Shown here: one piece after another, positions 25,924-34,315 of the stretch | Layout: every line of letters starts with the position of its first letter | Position numbering within the stretch: the first letter of the stretch is position 1 | Origin: Pararhodobacter zhoushanensis | GTDB lineage: Bacteria; Pseudomonadota; Alphaproteobacteria; Rhodobacterales; Rhodobacteraceae | Assembly: GCF_025949695.1 (NCBI RefSeq) | Contig: NZ_JAPDFL010000001.1 | Coordinates: 3,227,501 to 3,291,500 of the forward strand | DNA: 64,000 nucleotides | Reading direction: 5' to 3' | The notes under the pieces: generated by a model | Seen by the model: the letters and a program-made list of their open reading frames with translations, nothing else | What the model was told of the DNA's origin: nothing | The model's database searches: none | Position numbers and translations under genes: made by a program

Positions 25924-26525
25924 GCTGCGCGCACGCGGAACGGATCGACCCAGCGGCCGAGGAACCACGCCCAGCCATCGGCGCTGACTTCACCGGACAG
26001 CAAGGTGCCGCGCGGGCCGGTGCAATTGACGAAGCGGTAGGTCTGGTTCAGGGCAAGCACCTCACCAAAGAGCCCGCGCAGGGCGATGCAGCGCGCGGTT
26101 TCAATCTCGCTGACAGTATAGTCGGTCTGGCCGATGCCGATCGTCGTCCCCATGAACGGCATATCCGTGAGCGTCGGGGCGAGGCTGGGCTCAACGGCGC
26201 GCTGGATGGCGACGTCTCCCTCATCAACCGAGATCCACGCCGGGCCGCCCTGATCGGTTTCAACCCAGTATTCATCCCATTCACCACGGCCATAGCTGAA
26301 CCGGGCATGGCCGATTGGCAGGTAAGCGGTGCCATGGATCACGACGCGGGTGCCCAGGGAAATGAGTTGCGGCGCCTCGTGCATCTCGCCGGTGCCGCTG
26401 GTCGCCTGCGCCGCCTTGTCGCTGAGAAACGAGGTTGTGCCACAATACGGGCACGAGATCATCCGGATCGCGGTTGACCCGTCTCCGACATACGCACCAC
26501 AGCTGGGACAGTTCACGCTCGACAT
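25920..26525 (-). CDS. DUF4178 protein with zinc ribbon, soluble
   Basis: 201 residues. Zinc ribbon Cys6, Cys9, Cys25, Cys28 (CPSCG...CPYCG), then a DUF4178 domain (about 50-195) with YGRGEWDEYWVE and GPAWISVDEGDVAI. No membrane helix is seen, so it is a shorter soluble partner of the next gene, which has the same domain plus membrane segments. It is the first gene of the coupled operon; its promoter should lie in the 172 bases before it. Duplication of DUF4178 within one operon suggests a heteromeric pair. Confidence 0.85.
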   Translation of the reverse strand: MSSVNCPSCGAYVGDGSTAIRMISCPYCGTTSFLSDKAAQATSGTGEMHEAPQLISLGTRVVIHGTAYLPIGHARFSYGRGEWDEYWVETDQGGPAWISVDEGDVAIQRAVEPSLAPTLTDMPFMGTTIGIGQTDYTVSEIETARCIALRGLFGEVLALNQTYRFVNCTGPRGTLLSGEVSADGWAWFLGRWVDPFRVRAA

Positions 26526-26697
26526 AGGCGAAATGTCGCGGAAAACCGGGACAGGTCAACCCGGATTCACGCAGCAACGTCCGAACACGGCAACCGGTCC
26601 CGCGCAAACACCAGCACGCGGTGAGCCGACACGGGGGTGTTGCACTGACACCGCACTGGATTTGACAGGGGCGCGATTTCTTAAGTATCTCCGCGCC

Positions 26698-28230
26698 TTA
26701 CCCCGAAACACCGCCGAAACGCACACCGCTGAGATCCGCCATTTCGCGCTTCCAGGTGGTCAGGTCGCGCGGGCTGAAGTCCGACAGGCTGGCGTGCCCG
26801 CAGGCCCGGGCGAGCACCTGCATCAGATCGACGCTTGCGCCGAAATACCGTGCGAGGCGGTCTGCGCCGACCTGAACATCCAGCCGCTTGCGCAGCTCGG
26901 GCTTTTGCGTGGCGATGCCCACCGGGCAATTGTTGGTATGGCAGATGCGCGCCGCGACACAGCCGACCGCCTGCATCGCCGCATTGCTCAGCGCCACCGC
27001 ATCGGCCCCCAGCGCCAGGGCCTTGGCGAAATCTTCGGCCACCCGCAGCCCGCCGGTGATAACCAGCGTCACCTCGCGGCCCGTTCGCGCGTCCAGATGA
27101 CGGCGCGCGCGCGCCAGCGCGGGGATCGTCGGCACCGAGATATGGTTGCGGAAAATCAGCGGCGCGGCCCCTGTCCCGCCGCCACGACCGTCGAGAATGA
27201 TGTAATCGGCACCGGCCTCGAGCGCGAAGTCGATGTCATCCTCGATATGGTTGGCCGACAGCTTGAAACCGATCGGGATGCCGCCCGAGCGTTCGCGCAC
27301 CTCATCCGCGACGCGGCGGAAATCGGCCGGCGTGTGCAGATCGGGAAAGGTCGCAGGCGACACGGCTGCCTGCCCCGGTTCAAGCCCGCGCACCTCGGCG
27401 ATGCGGCCCTGAACCTTGTCGCCGGGCAAGTGCCCGCCGGTTCCGGTCTTCGCCCCCTGCCCGCCCTTGAAGTGAAACGCCTGCACCCGTTCCATCAGGG
27501 CCGGATCCCAGCCAAACCGCGCCGAGGCGAGTTCATAGAAATAGCGGCTGTTTTCCTGCTGCTCTTCGGGCAGCATCCCTCCCTCGCCCGAGCAGATGCC
27601 GGTTCCTGCCAGTTCCGCGCCCCGGGCCAGCGCCGTCTTGGCCTCTTGCGACAGCGCGCCGAAGCTCATGTCCGACACGAACAAAGGGATGGTCAGGGTC
27701 AACGGCTTGTTCGCGCGGGGCCCGATGGTCACCGAGGTCGCCACCAGCACATCATCGAGCAGCGGTTTGCGCGCCATCTGCGCGGCAAGGATCTGGATAT
27801 CGTCCCACTGCGGCAGGTCTTTGCGCGGCACCCCCATCGCGCCCATCTCGCCGTGGTGGCCCAGCTTTGACAGCCCGTCGCGGGCCAGCGCATGAATGCG
27901 GGCGACGGTGGGTTCCTCAGGCGTCGGTTGTGCGGTGGGTGTCTCGCTTTTGGTCTGAGGCGAGGCGTCGCCGACCGCGCGGTCGCCAAGCCGGGTGTGC
28001 GTCCCGTCACAGAACGGCGCATCGCCGGTCGCCTTGCAGCGGCACAGCACCGCCGATCCGGTCTTTTCAGCGGTGAAGCTGAGCGGGGTGATCCCGGTCC
28101 CGGCATGCGAGCCATCGCAAAACGGTTGCGATGACGAGCGGCCACAGCGGCACCACGTATAGGTTTTGCCCGCTTCAAGCTCTACCTTGGCGGGCGATTT
28201 GGCAGCGATGATCGGCACGGCGTCGGGCAT
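26698..28230 (-). CDS. Double CDGSH iron-sulfur domain fused to glutamate synthase FMN domain
   Basis: 510 residues. Two CDGSH [2Fe-2S] sites open the protein: Cys27, Cys29, Cys38, His42 and Cys63, Cys65, Cys74, His78. A linker rich in Pro and Thr leads to a GltB-like FMN and [3Fe-4S] synthase domain (about 110-505) with DMSFGALSQEAK, GEGGMLPEEQ, FHFKGGQGAKTGTGGHLPG (in pieces), IILDGRGGGTGAAP and the cluster motif CVAARICHTNNCPVG. There is no glutaminase domain, so it would use free ammonia or do another FMN redox reaction. ATG 28230 follows AGGAGGAACAGACC. It lies between the efflux operon and the DUF4178 operon on the same strand. Confidence 0.87.
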   Translation of the reverse strand: MPDAVPIIAAKSPAKVELEAGKTYTWCRCGRSSSQPFCDGSHAGTGITPLSFTAEKTGSAVLCRCKATGDAPFCDGTHTRLGDRAVGDASPQTKSETPTAQPTPEEPTVARIHALARDGLSKLGHHGEMGAMGVPRKDLPQWDDIQILAAQMARKPLLDDVLVATSVTIGPRANKPLTLTIPLFVSDMSFGALSQEAKTALARGAELAGTGICSGEGGMLPEEQQENSRYFYELASARFGWDPALMERVQAFHFKGGQGAKTGTGGHLPGDKVQGRIAEVRGLEPGQAAVSPATFPDLHTPADFRRVADEVRERSGGIPIGFKLSANHIEDDIDFALEAGADYIILDGRGGGTGAAPLIFRNHISVPTIPALARARRHLDARTGREVTLVITGGLRVAEDFAKALALGADAVALSNAAMQAVGCVAARICHTNNCPVGIATQKPELRKRLDVQVGADRLARYFGASVDLMQVLARACGHASLSDFSPRDLTTWKREMADLSGVRFGGVSG

Positions 28231-28369
28231 GGGTCTGTTCCTCCTGTCCGGTGTCCTGTGGACCCGCAAGCCCTGCGCTTGTACCAAAACAACGGCAGTG
28301 TCGCAAAGACTGTCCGGGCGCGGCTCGAACCCGCCCCGCCCGGTCGCCCGGTGCTGCGCCGGTCTGCTG

Positions 28370-29839
28370 TTATCGCCCCGAGGCGATCTGACCCGACGCG
28401 AAGGCGAGCAGCGCGGCAGACGAGCGGGCGGTGCGCTGCGCTTCAACCCGTGACAGCTGGGCGTCGTAGAGCATGCGCAGCGCGGTATCGACCTCGCCCA
28501 CCGTGGCCAGCCCGCGCCCGGCCATCGACCGCGCGGCGTCATAGGTGGTCTGCGCGGTCGAGACCATTTCAACCGCCGCCGTGTTCGCCGCAAGCGAGGC
28601 ACGCAGCGCCTCATAGGCGGCGATGATCTCGCCCTCTGCCATGGCGCGCAGGTTCTCGGCCTCGGCCAGCGCGGCCTGATGCCCGGCCTGTGCTTCGGCC
28701 AGCCGCAACTGGCGGGCGTTGCCGTCCCAGATCGGGATCGACACGCCCAGATAGACGCCCGCGACATGCTGCGAGCGCTCGATCCCGGCGCTGCCAAGGC
28801 GGGAGTCATCGATGGTGCCGCTCAGCACCCTCTCGCCCAGCGTGGCGGACGCGACGATACGCGGCCGGAACGAGGCTTCGACGGCCGCGACATTGGCCTC
28901 GCTGACGCGGGCGCGGGCAAAGGCGGCTTGCAGATCGGGGCGGCGCTGAAGCGCGTCTTGCAGGAAGGCATCGACCGCCGCAGGCGGGCGCGGCGGCAGG
29001 GCCAAGGTACTGCTCAGGCTTACGCGGATCGGCTGGCGCGGCGACAGCCCGCAAAGCGTAGCCAGCCGGGTCGAGGCCGCCGTGGTTTCCGACCGGGCAC
29101 GGGTCAGATCGAAGCGCGCCTGCGCCACAACCTGTTCGGCCTGCGCCAGTTCGGTCACCGTGGCAACCTGCTGTTCGCGGCGCGCGCGGGCCATACTGGC
29201 GATCTCCAGCGCGGCGTCCTGACGCTGGCGCTGGATAGCCTCGCGCTGGGTGGCCGCCTGCAGATCATAGAAGGCCTGCGTGACGTCATGGATCAACGTC
29301 TGATGCGCGCCCACAAAGGTCACGTTGCTGGCAAAAGACGCTTCCTGTGCCCCGCGCCGCAGCGCCGACCGGCGGCCAAAGTCGAACAGCAGCCATTGCA
29401 CCGACAGCACCGCCGCATCCGCCCCGGTTCCCGTCGCCACCGAGCCCGCAGGCAGAACGCCCAGCGGGTCATTGACCGCCGTGCTGTCCGAGGCATGCCG
29501 CCCGGCCAGAATTTCGGCGCTGATGCGCGGCAGGTAGGTTGCCTCGACCAGCCCGACTGCCAGCGCGGCCTGCCGCGCCCTGAGCCACGCGGCGCGGGTC
29601 ACCGGGTTGTTGGTCTGGGCGATGTCGATGAGGCTCGGCAGGTCATAGACCTGACCGGGCACCGCCGCGCGGCTGGCGGTTGCCGCCGGAACGCGGGTAT
29701 CGGCGGCCAGCGTGAAGCTGCTCATCCCGGCGGGCGGGGCCGAGGGATCGGCGGGGGCAAGACCTGCGGTGTCAACCTGCGCACAGGCGGCGATCAGCAG
29801 CATCAGCGGGAACGGGCGAAGTGCCTTAGGCAGCGGCAT
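28370..29839 (-). CDS. TolC-like outer membrane efflux lipoprotein
   Basis: 489 residues. A lipoprotein signal ends in LIAAC with the lipidated Cys at 19. Two TolC/OEP repeats follow, rich in long Ala/Arg/Gln helices, with the typical YLPRISAE, LLFDFG and PIWDGN sites. It forms the outer-membrane exit channel for the FUSC/HlyD pump upstream. The ATG at 29839 overlaps the end of the FUSC gene by 14 bases; longer upstream frame is antisense-like and rejected. It is the last gene of the four-gene efflux operon. Confidence 0.9.
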   Translation of the reverse strand: MPLPKALRPFPLMLLIAACAQVDTAGLAPADPSAPPAGMSSFTLAADTRVPAATASRAAVPGQVYDLPSLIDIAQTNNPVTRAAWLRARQAALAVGLVEATYLPRISAEILAGRHASDSTAVNDPLGVLPAGSVATGTGADAAVLSVQWLLFDFGRRSALRRGAQEASFASNVTFVGAHQTLIHDVTQAFYDLQAATQREAIQRQRQDAALEIASMARARREQQVATVTELAQAEQVVAQARFDLTRARSETTAASTRLATLCGLSPRQPIRVSLSSTLALPPRPPAAVDAFLQDALQRRPDLQAAFARARVSEANVAAVEASFRPRIVASATLGERVLSGTIDDSRLGSAGIERSQHVAGVYLGVSIPIWDGNARQLRLAEAQAGHQAALAEAENLRAMAEGEIIAAYEALRASLAANTAAVEMVSTAQTTYDAARSMAGRGLATVGEVDTALRMLYDAQLSRVEAQRTARSSAALLAFASGQIASGR

Positions 29840-31328
29840 GCGCAGTGCTCCTGAGAAAGGCGTGATACCGCGCCTTGGCAGCGGCAATCTGGGGGGAAAG
29901 ATCGGCCAGCCGCTCATAGCGGGCCATCTCGGACAGGCGCATCGCCTGCGCCAGCGGGGCGCGCAGCCGGGCGATGTCGCGCCCTGAGCGCGGCGGCGGG
30001 GCGGTGGCAAGGGCGGTGTCCATCTCGTCGATCGCGGCCAGCGCATCATCGCGCGCGGAATCGGGCCAGACCACGGCAAAGACCACCATGATCACCGCGC
30101 TGCCAAACAGGATGCCGATCACCCGGCTGACCGCCGCGCCGATCCCGGTCGGCGGGCCAAAGCCGGTGAGCACCACAAGGAAAAAGCACAGCGCAAGCTG
30201 CCATCCGGCATAGGAAATCCGCTCGCCGCCCAACCCGATCCACGCCGCTACAAAGGTCGGCACGGCCAGCAGCAGCAACAGCCCGCCGATGTCATCCACC
30301 AGCGGCATCAGCCACAGCATGGTGGCGAACCCGGCCACCGCGCCCATCACCGCGCCCGCAAAGCGCAGGGCGATGCGATGATGCGTCTCGCCGCGTGTGC
30401 CCAGCGCGACGTAGAAACAGGTGATCATCGCCGTGTGGATCTGGAACAGGCCAAAGGCGGTGTAGAAGGCATAGGTGATCACCACCGCCAGCGAGACCTT
30501 CAGCGCAAAGCGCACATGCCGGGGGTCGGTGAACGCGTTGGGCAGCAAGAACGGCACCGGCTCGGGCGGGGGTGCCGCGTGGCTGCGCTGCGGGAAGACC
30601 CCGGCCTCGGCCAGCGCGAGCTGGTAAAAGCTGTCATCGGCGCGGTAGGCAAGGCGCGCTGCGTCCTCGCCCCGCGCCTCACCCAACATGCGGGCGAATT
30701 TGCGGTAGTCATCCAGCGGTCCCATGCCCTCATCCAGCAAGGCCTGCGCGGATGCCCCCTGCGGATCGGCCAGCGCGCGGGTGCGCGCGGTGATCCGTTC
30801 CTCGGCGCAGTGCAGGGGCCGTTTGCCCGCCAGCGCCGCCCAAAACGCCATCAGGCCCAGCGGCAGCGCCAGCACGACCCACATCCATTCCAGCGCGCGG
30901 TTCATCAGTTCGGGCACCGGGATGACATCGGCCAGCGTCAGCAGGAAGGCAAAGACGAACCCCGCCGTGCCCGCCAGCGGCCCCAGTTTCGATGCCTGCG
31001 ACAGAAACATACCCAGAAAGGTGAACCCCACCAGCGCGGCCAGCCGCAGCATCGGTTCCTCGATCACGCCGCGCAGCAAGAGCACGCCGAGGAAAATCCC
31101 CAGCGAGGCGGCGATGGTCAGCTTGATCGCGGTAAAGATGCTGTCGCCCGCGTTGTCGCGGTGGGCGAAGAAGATCAGGTAGCATGACAGCGCCGCTTCG
31201 GGGACGCGCAGCGCCATGGCGATGGCGCTGGTGACCAGCACCAGTCCGGTGATCGTCAGCGCGCCGGAAAGCCGCCCGTCGCGCGGGGCCAGGTCGGCCA
31301 GCAGGGTCTGTGCCGAGGCGTCGGTCAT
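29826..31328 (-). CDS. FUSC family inner-membrane efflux protein (AaeB-like)
   Basis: 500 residues with two blocks of about five to six transmembrane helices (about 20-165 and 315-440) separated by a cytoplasmic region, the FUSC/aromatic acid exporter arrangement. It begins with DGRLSGALTITGLVLVTSAIAMALRVPEAAL (parts) and the second block starts with VRFALKVSLAVVITYAF. It is coupled by ATGA to the HlyD gene before it and overlaps the TolC-like gene after it. Relatives export aromatic carboxylates; the substrate here is not known. Confidence 0.9.
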   Translation of the reverse strand: MTDASAQTLLADLAPRDGRLSGALTITGLVLVTSAIAMALRVPEAALSCYLIFFAHRDNAGDSIFTAIKLTIAASLGIFLGVLLLRGVIEEPMLRLAALVGFTFLGMFLSQASKLGPLAGTAGFVFAFLLTLADVIPVPELMNRALEWMWVVLALPLGLMAFWAALAGKRPLHCAEERITARTRALADPQGASAQALLDEGMGPLDDYRKFARMLGEARGEDAARLAYRADDSFYQLALAEAGVFPQRSHAAPPPEPVPFLLPNAFTDPRHVRFALKVSLAVVITYAFYTAFGLFQIHTAMITCFYVALGTRGETHHRIALRFAGAVMGAVAGFATMLWLMPLVDDIGGLLLLLAVPTFVAAWIGLGGERISYAGWQLALCFFLVVLTGFGPPTGIGAAVSRVIGILFGSAVIMVVFAVVWPDSARDDALAAIDEMDTALATAPPPRSGRDIARLRAPLAQAMRLSEMARYERLADLSPQIAAAKARYHAFLRSTAHAAA

Positions 31329-32359
31329 TGCGCCGCGTCCGCGTCCACCCCCAGAATGCGCACCGAGGCCGAGGCGCCAAGCCGGACCAGCCCGGCGGGC
31401 GCGTCCTCAAGCTCGATCTCGACGGGGAAGCGGCGCGCGGCGCGCACCCAGTCGAGTTTGCTCGCCACCAGCGGCAAGCCCAGCAGCTGCGCCTCGTCAT
31501 TCGAGCGCACGCCCCAGCCCACACCCGTCACCCGGCCCCGGATCGGTGTCGACGGGGCGGCCAGCAGGAACACCCGCACGCTGTCGCCCAACGCGATCTG
31601 CGGCAGGTCCGTCTCGCGGAACAGCGCGGTCACCCGCCATTCGCTGTCGTCGATCAGCGAGAAGAGCGGAGCGGCGGTGACGACAAACTCGCCCGTCGTC
31701 ATCGTCAGCCCGGCGATATAGCCCGCGCGCGGGGCGTGGATCTCGGTGTTGCGGCGGTTGCGTTCGGCCAGCGCCACGGCAGCACGGGCGGACTCCACCT
31801 GCGCGCGGCGCGTATCCAGCGTGCCGACAAAGGCACCCGTGCCGCTCGCATGGCTGCGCGCCTGTTGCAGCGTCACCTCGGCATCGCGGACGGCGGTGCG
31901 GGCGCTGTCCACCTGTTGCGCGGTGACATAGCCCTGCTCCAGCAGCGGTTCGAGCCGCATCAGCGTTTGCCGTGCAAGGGTCAGGTTGGCCTCGGCCCGG
32001 TCGATCTGGCTCGAGGCGACATCGGCGTTGGATTGCTCCAGCGCGCGGTTACCCTCGCCCTGACGCAGCTCGGACTCGGCGGCTGCCAGCGCTGCGCGGG
32101 CCTGCTGCAGCTCCAGATCATAGACCTCGGGGTCCAGCCGGAACAGCAGCTCTCCGGCCTCGACATGGTCGTTGTTCTCGACCGCGACCTCGATCACCAG
32201 ACCGGGCACGATGGCGGCAATCTCGACCACCGGCGCGTCCACCGTGGCCGCATCGGTCATCGGATGGCTTTCCGACTGCTGCCAGGCCCAAACAGACAGC
32301 CCCCCGGCACCCAGCGCCAGAACCGCAACACCGACCCGAAGAAAGGCGCGCAGCGTCAT
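31325..32359 (-). CDS. HlyD/EmrA family periplasmic adaptor
   Basis: 344 residues: one N-terminal membrane helix (about 8-27), a split biotinyl-lipoyl domain (VPGLVIEVAVENNDHVEAGELLFRLDP in pieces, and IHAPRAGYIAGL), a long coiled-coil hairpin (about 80-190) and a beta-barrel. It bridges the FUSC pump and the TolC-like channel. ATG 32359 overlaps the DUF1656 stop and follows GGAGGCTACCA. Confidence 0.92.
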   Translation of the reverse strand: MTLRAFLRVGVAVLALGAGGLSVWAWQQSESHPMTDAATVDAPVVEIAAIVPGLVIEVAVENNDHVEAGELLFRLDPEVYDLELQQARAALAAAESELRQGEGNRALEQSNADVASSQIDRAEANLTLARQTLMRLEPLLEQGYVTAQQVDSARTAVRDAEVTLQQARSHASGTGAFVGTLDTRRAQVESARAAVALAERNRRNTEIHAPRAGYIAGLTMTTGEFVVTAAPLFSLIDDSEWRVTALFRETDLPQIALGDSVRVFLLAAPSTPIRGRVTGVGWGVRSNDEAQLLGLPLVASKLDWVRAARRFPVEIELEDAPAGLVRLGASASVRILGVDADAAQ

Positions 32360-32574
32360 TGGTAGCCTCCGATCCACAGAACATAGAGCCCGACGCCCGA
32401 CAGAACGGCGGTCGACAGATGGAAAACCGCCGGGGCAGGCAGATGCCGGGACAGACCCGTGGCGATGAGCACTTCGCGCAGCACCAGCGCCACGACCAAC
32501 CCGGCCAGAGCCGCGAACAGCCAGACCGGGAAGGACGATCCATACAGGGCTATGACAGGCGCTCGCGGGGTCAT
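32356..32574 (-). CDS. DUF1656 small membrane protein (AaeX-like)
   Basis: 72 residues with two transmembrane helices (about 15-35 and 50-70). DUF1656 proteins always accompany FUSC/HlyD efflux pumps, as in AaeXAB, and this is the first gene of such an operon. Its stop overlaps the adaptor start. Role in the pump is unproven. Confidence 0.85.
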   Translation of the reverse strand: MTPRAPVIALYGSSFPVWLFAALAGLVVALVLREVLIATGLSRHLPAPAVFHLSTAVLSGVGLYVLWIGGYQ

Positions 32575-32924
32575 GGCGTCCTCATGTCGGGGTCATCCGG
32601 CGTCGAAATCTTGAAGACTTGGTTTTGCGCGATCATGGGCGACGGCGCAAGGCAAGCCGCACGCCGGTTACGCGCCGTAACGGGTGCATCGGCTTGCTGA
32701 CCGGGGGCAAGGGCGCTTTCTCAAGCGCCCTGTTCAGAATGTTTCTCTGTCATTTCCCTGCGTTACGCCGTCGGGAACAGGGGCCTGACGGGGTGCCAGC
32801 GGCATGGACCGGGTCCGGTATCCGTTTGGGCCGGGTCCGCCCGGTTTCCCACCCCTCCCCCGCGCACCACAGCGCCGTTGGCGGCACCGTCCCGACGCGC
32901 CGCCCCATCGCCCCGGTGCGGACC
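32575..32924. other. Intergenic region without a supported gene
   Basis: Contains the promoter region of the efflux operon on the minus strand. Open frames on the plus strand are shadows with Pro/Arg-rich random composition. No repeats or RNA-like structure recognised. Confidence 0.45.
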
Positions 32925-34184
32925 TCAGGCGCGACGTTCGGCGTGACCGGCGGGTGGTGGGGCGCTTTTGGCGCGTGGCCAGGATGACGGGGGTGCGAAA
33001 CCATGATCAACGGTCTGTTCGGCATGTTCGGGGATGTCCGCCACCGGGTCGTCAACCCGCCCAGACAGGTCTGCAGTGACGGAAACAGTGATCGCCTCTT
33101 CTTGCGCGACAGACAGGCTCAGATGCGCCGCGTCGTGATGAGCGCAGACGCTCAGCTGCACGCCCGGCTGAGCGCGGATCGGGTGATCCAGCAAGAACGC
33201 GGTCCGGCCCCAATGGCCGTCAGCCTGCACGCTGTTCGTCACCCGGATACCCGGTGCCAAGCGCATCTCGAAGAACACGAACACCGCGTGGATGGTGCCG
33301 GTTGTGGTGCTTGACAGAACCTCGATCCGGTGCGCGGGTTTTGTGTCTGGCCGGGTGAAATCAAACGAAAACAGCGGCTTTGCAGGCCCAAGCGGTTTGA
33401 GTCCGCAGGTGGCAAAATCATTCGGGGTAATCTGGGCGATGGTGGCGAAGTGGTGGAACGCCGACAGATCGAACCCCTCGGCCTGATGGGGCCGCCACAG
33501 ACGCATGAGGGCATCGCTTTCCACCAGCTGCGCCTTGAGCACCCCTTGCTCGGGGATGGTGCGCGCCTCGGGTTTGGCCAGCCGGTGCATGGCGTGAAAC
33601 AGCGTGTCAAGCGCCCCTTCGCCCAGCAACAGGGTATCGACGATCTCGGAGATCACGGCGTCGGCGGGTTCCGGCAGATCGACGCCAATGACAAGATTGT
33701 GCGACATCTTGGGGATCACCGTGATCCGGTCCGCAAGCCCGTTCTCGGCGATCACGCGCGTGGCGGCTTGCGCGATCAGGGGCTGTTGTTCGCAGGTGTA
33801 GACGTGCTTGGCCCCGGCCCGCGCCGCCAGCATGGCCGTCAGCCCCGCGCCACAGCCGATGTCGAGCACGATGTCGCCGGGCTTGACCTTTGCGGCGATG
33901 GCGGCGGCATAGGCGCGGTTGCGGGCGCTGTCGGCGAGCATGGGGAAATGCCAGCGCGGCACGAACATCTGATAAAGCCGCTGTTGCAGGATTTGCGCCT
34001 GATGATGATGCGGCGCGAGGGCGAGCGCATCGGCCAGCAGCTGCGCGGTGCGCAGGCCGCCATCGGTCAGCGGCTCAAGCGTGGCGCGCTGGACGAGGCG
34101 ATCCGCCTCTTGCAGGCGAAGATAGGCAAACGCCTGTAAACCCTGATGTTTTGCCAAAGAGGTCAGCGCAAGATCTTTTGCCAT
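32925..34184 (-). CDS. PRMT-like SAM-dependent methyltransferase
   Basis: 419 residues. The Rossmann core shows motif I VLDIGCGAGLTAMLAARAG (107-125), motif II with CEQQPL, and a PRMT-type double-E loop SEIVDTLLLGEG with Glu180 and Glu189. The preceding RWHFPMLADSARNRAYAAAI looks like the substrate/cofactor helix of PRMT7/9 enzymes. The beta-barrel-like C-terminal half fits the PRMT layout, followed by a disordered Pro/Arg tail. It probably methylates arginine or a small guanidino compound, which is inference. Gene is monocistronic as far as seen, with a large hairpin upstream of it. Bacterial members of this family are little studied. Confidence 0.75.
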   Translation of the reverse strand: MAKDLALTSLAKHQGLQAFAYLRLQEADRLVQRATLEPLTDGGLRTAQLLADALALAPHHHQAQILQQRLYQMFVPRWHFPMLADSARNRAYAAAIAAKVKPGDIVLDIGCGAGLTAMLAARAGAKHVYTCEQQPLIAQAATRVIAENGLADRITVIPKMSHNLVIGVDLPEPADAVISEIVDTLLLGEGALDTLFHAMHRLAKPEARTIPEQGVLKAQLVESDALMRLWRPHQAEGFDLSAFHHFATIAQITPNDFATCGLKPLGPAKPLFSFDFTRPDTKPAHRIEVLSSTTTGTIHAVFVFFEMRLAPGIRVTNSVQADGHWGRTAFLLDHPIRAQPGVQLSVCAHHDAAHLSLSVAQEEAITVSVTADLSGRVDDPVADIPEHAEQTVDHGFAPPSSWPRAKSAPPPAGHAERRA

Positions 34185-34275
34185 AGGTCCGATATCCTCG
34201 TTCTAAGGAAGGGGTCCGAACAGGCATAGCGGGCGGGCGAATAAGATATGGTAAACGCCCGTCGCAATTGTGGTG

Positions 34276-34310
34276 GGTGCGGTGCCGACCGCCGGGATCG
34301 GCACCGCACC
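34276..34310. terminator. Strong hairpin downstream of the dehydrogenase operon
   Basis: Perfect 13-bp stem GGTGCGGTGCCGA/TCGGCACCGCACC with a nine-base loop, five bases after the cytochrome c stop on the minus strand. No T run follows, so it may stabilise the mRNA end or act with Rho. Confidence 0.6.
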
Positions 34311-34315
34311 GACGC

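Noticed and set aside
32575..33079. Plus-strand frames near 32619-33079
   Set aside because: Pro/Arg-rich shadows of the promoter region and of the methyltransferase C-terminus with no support.
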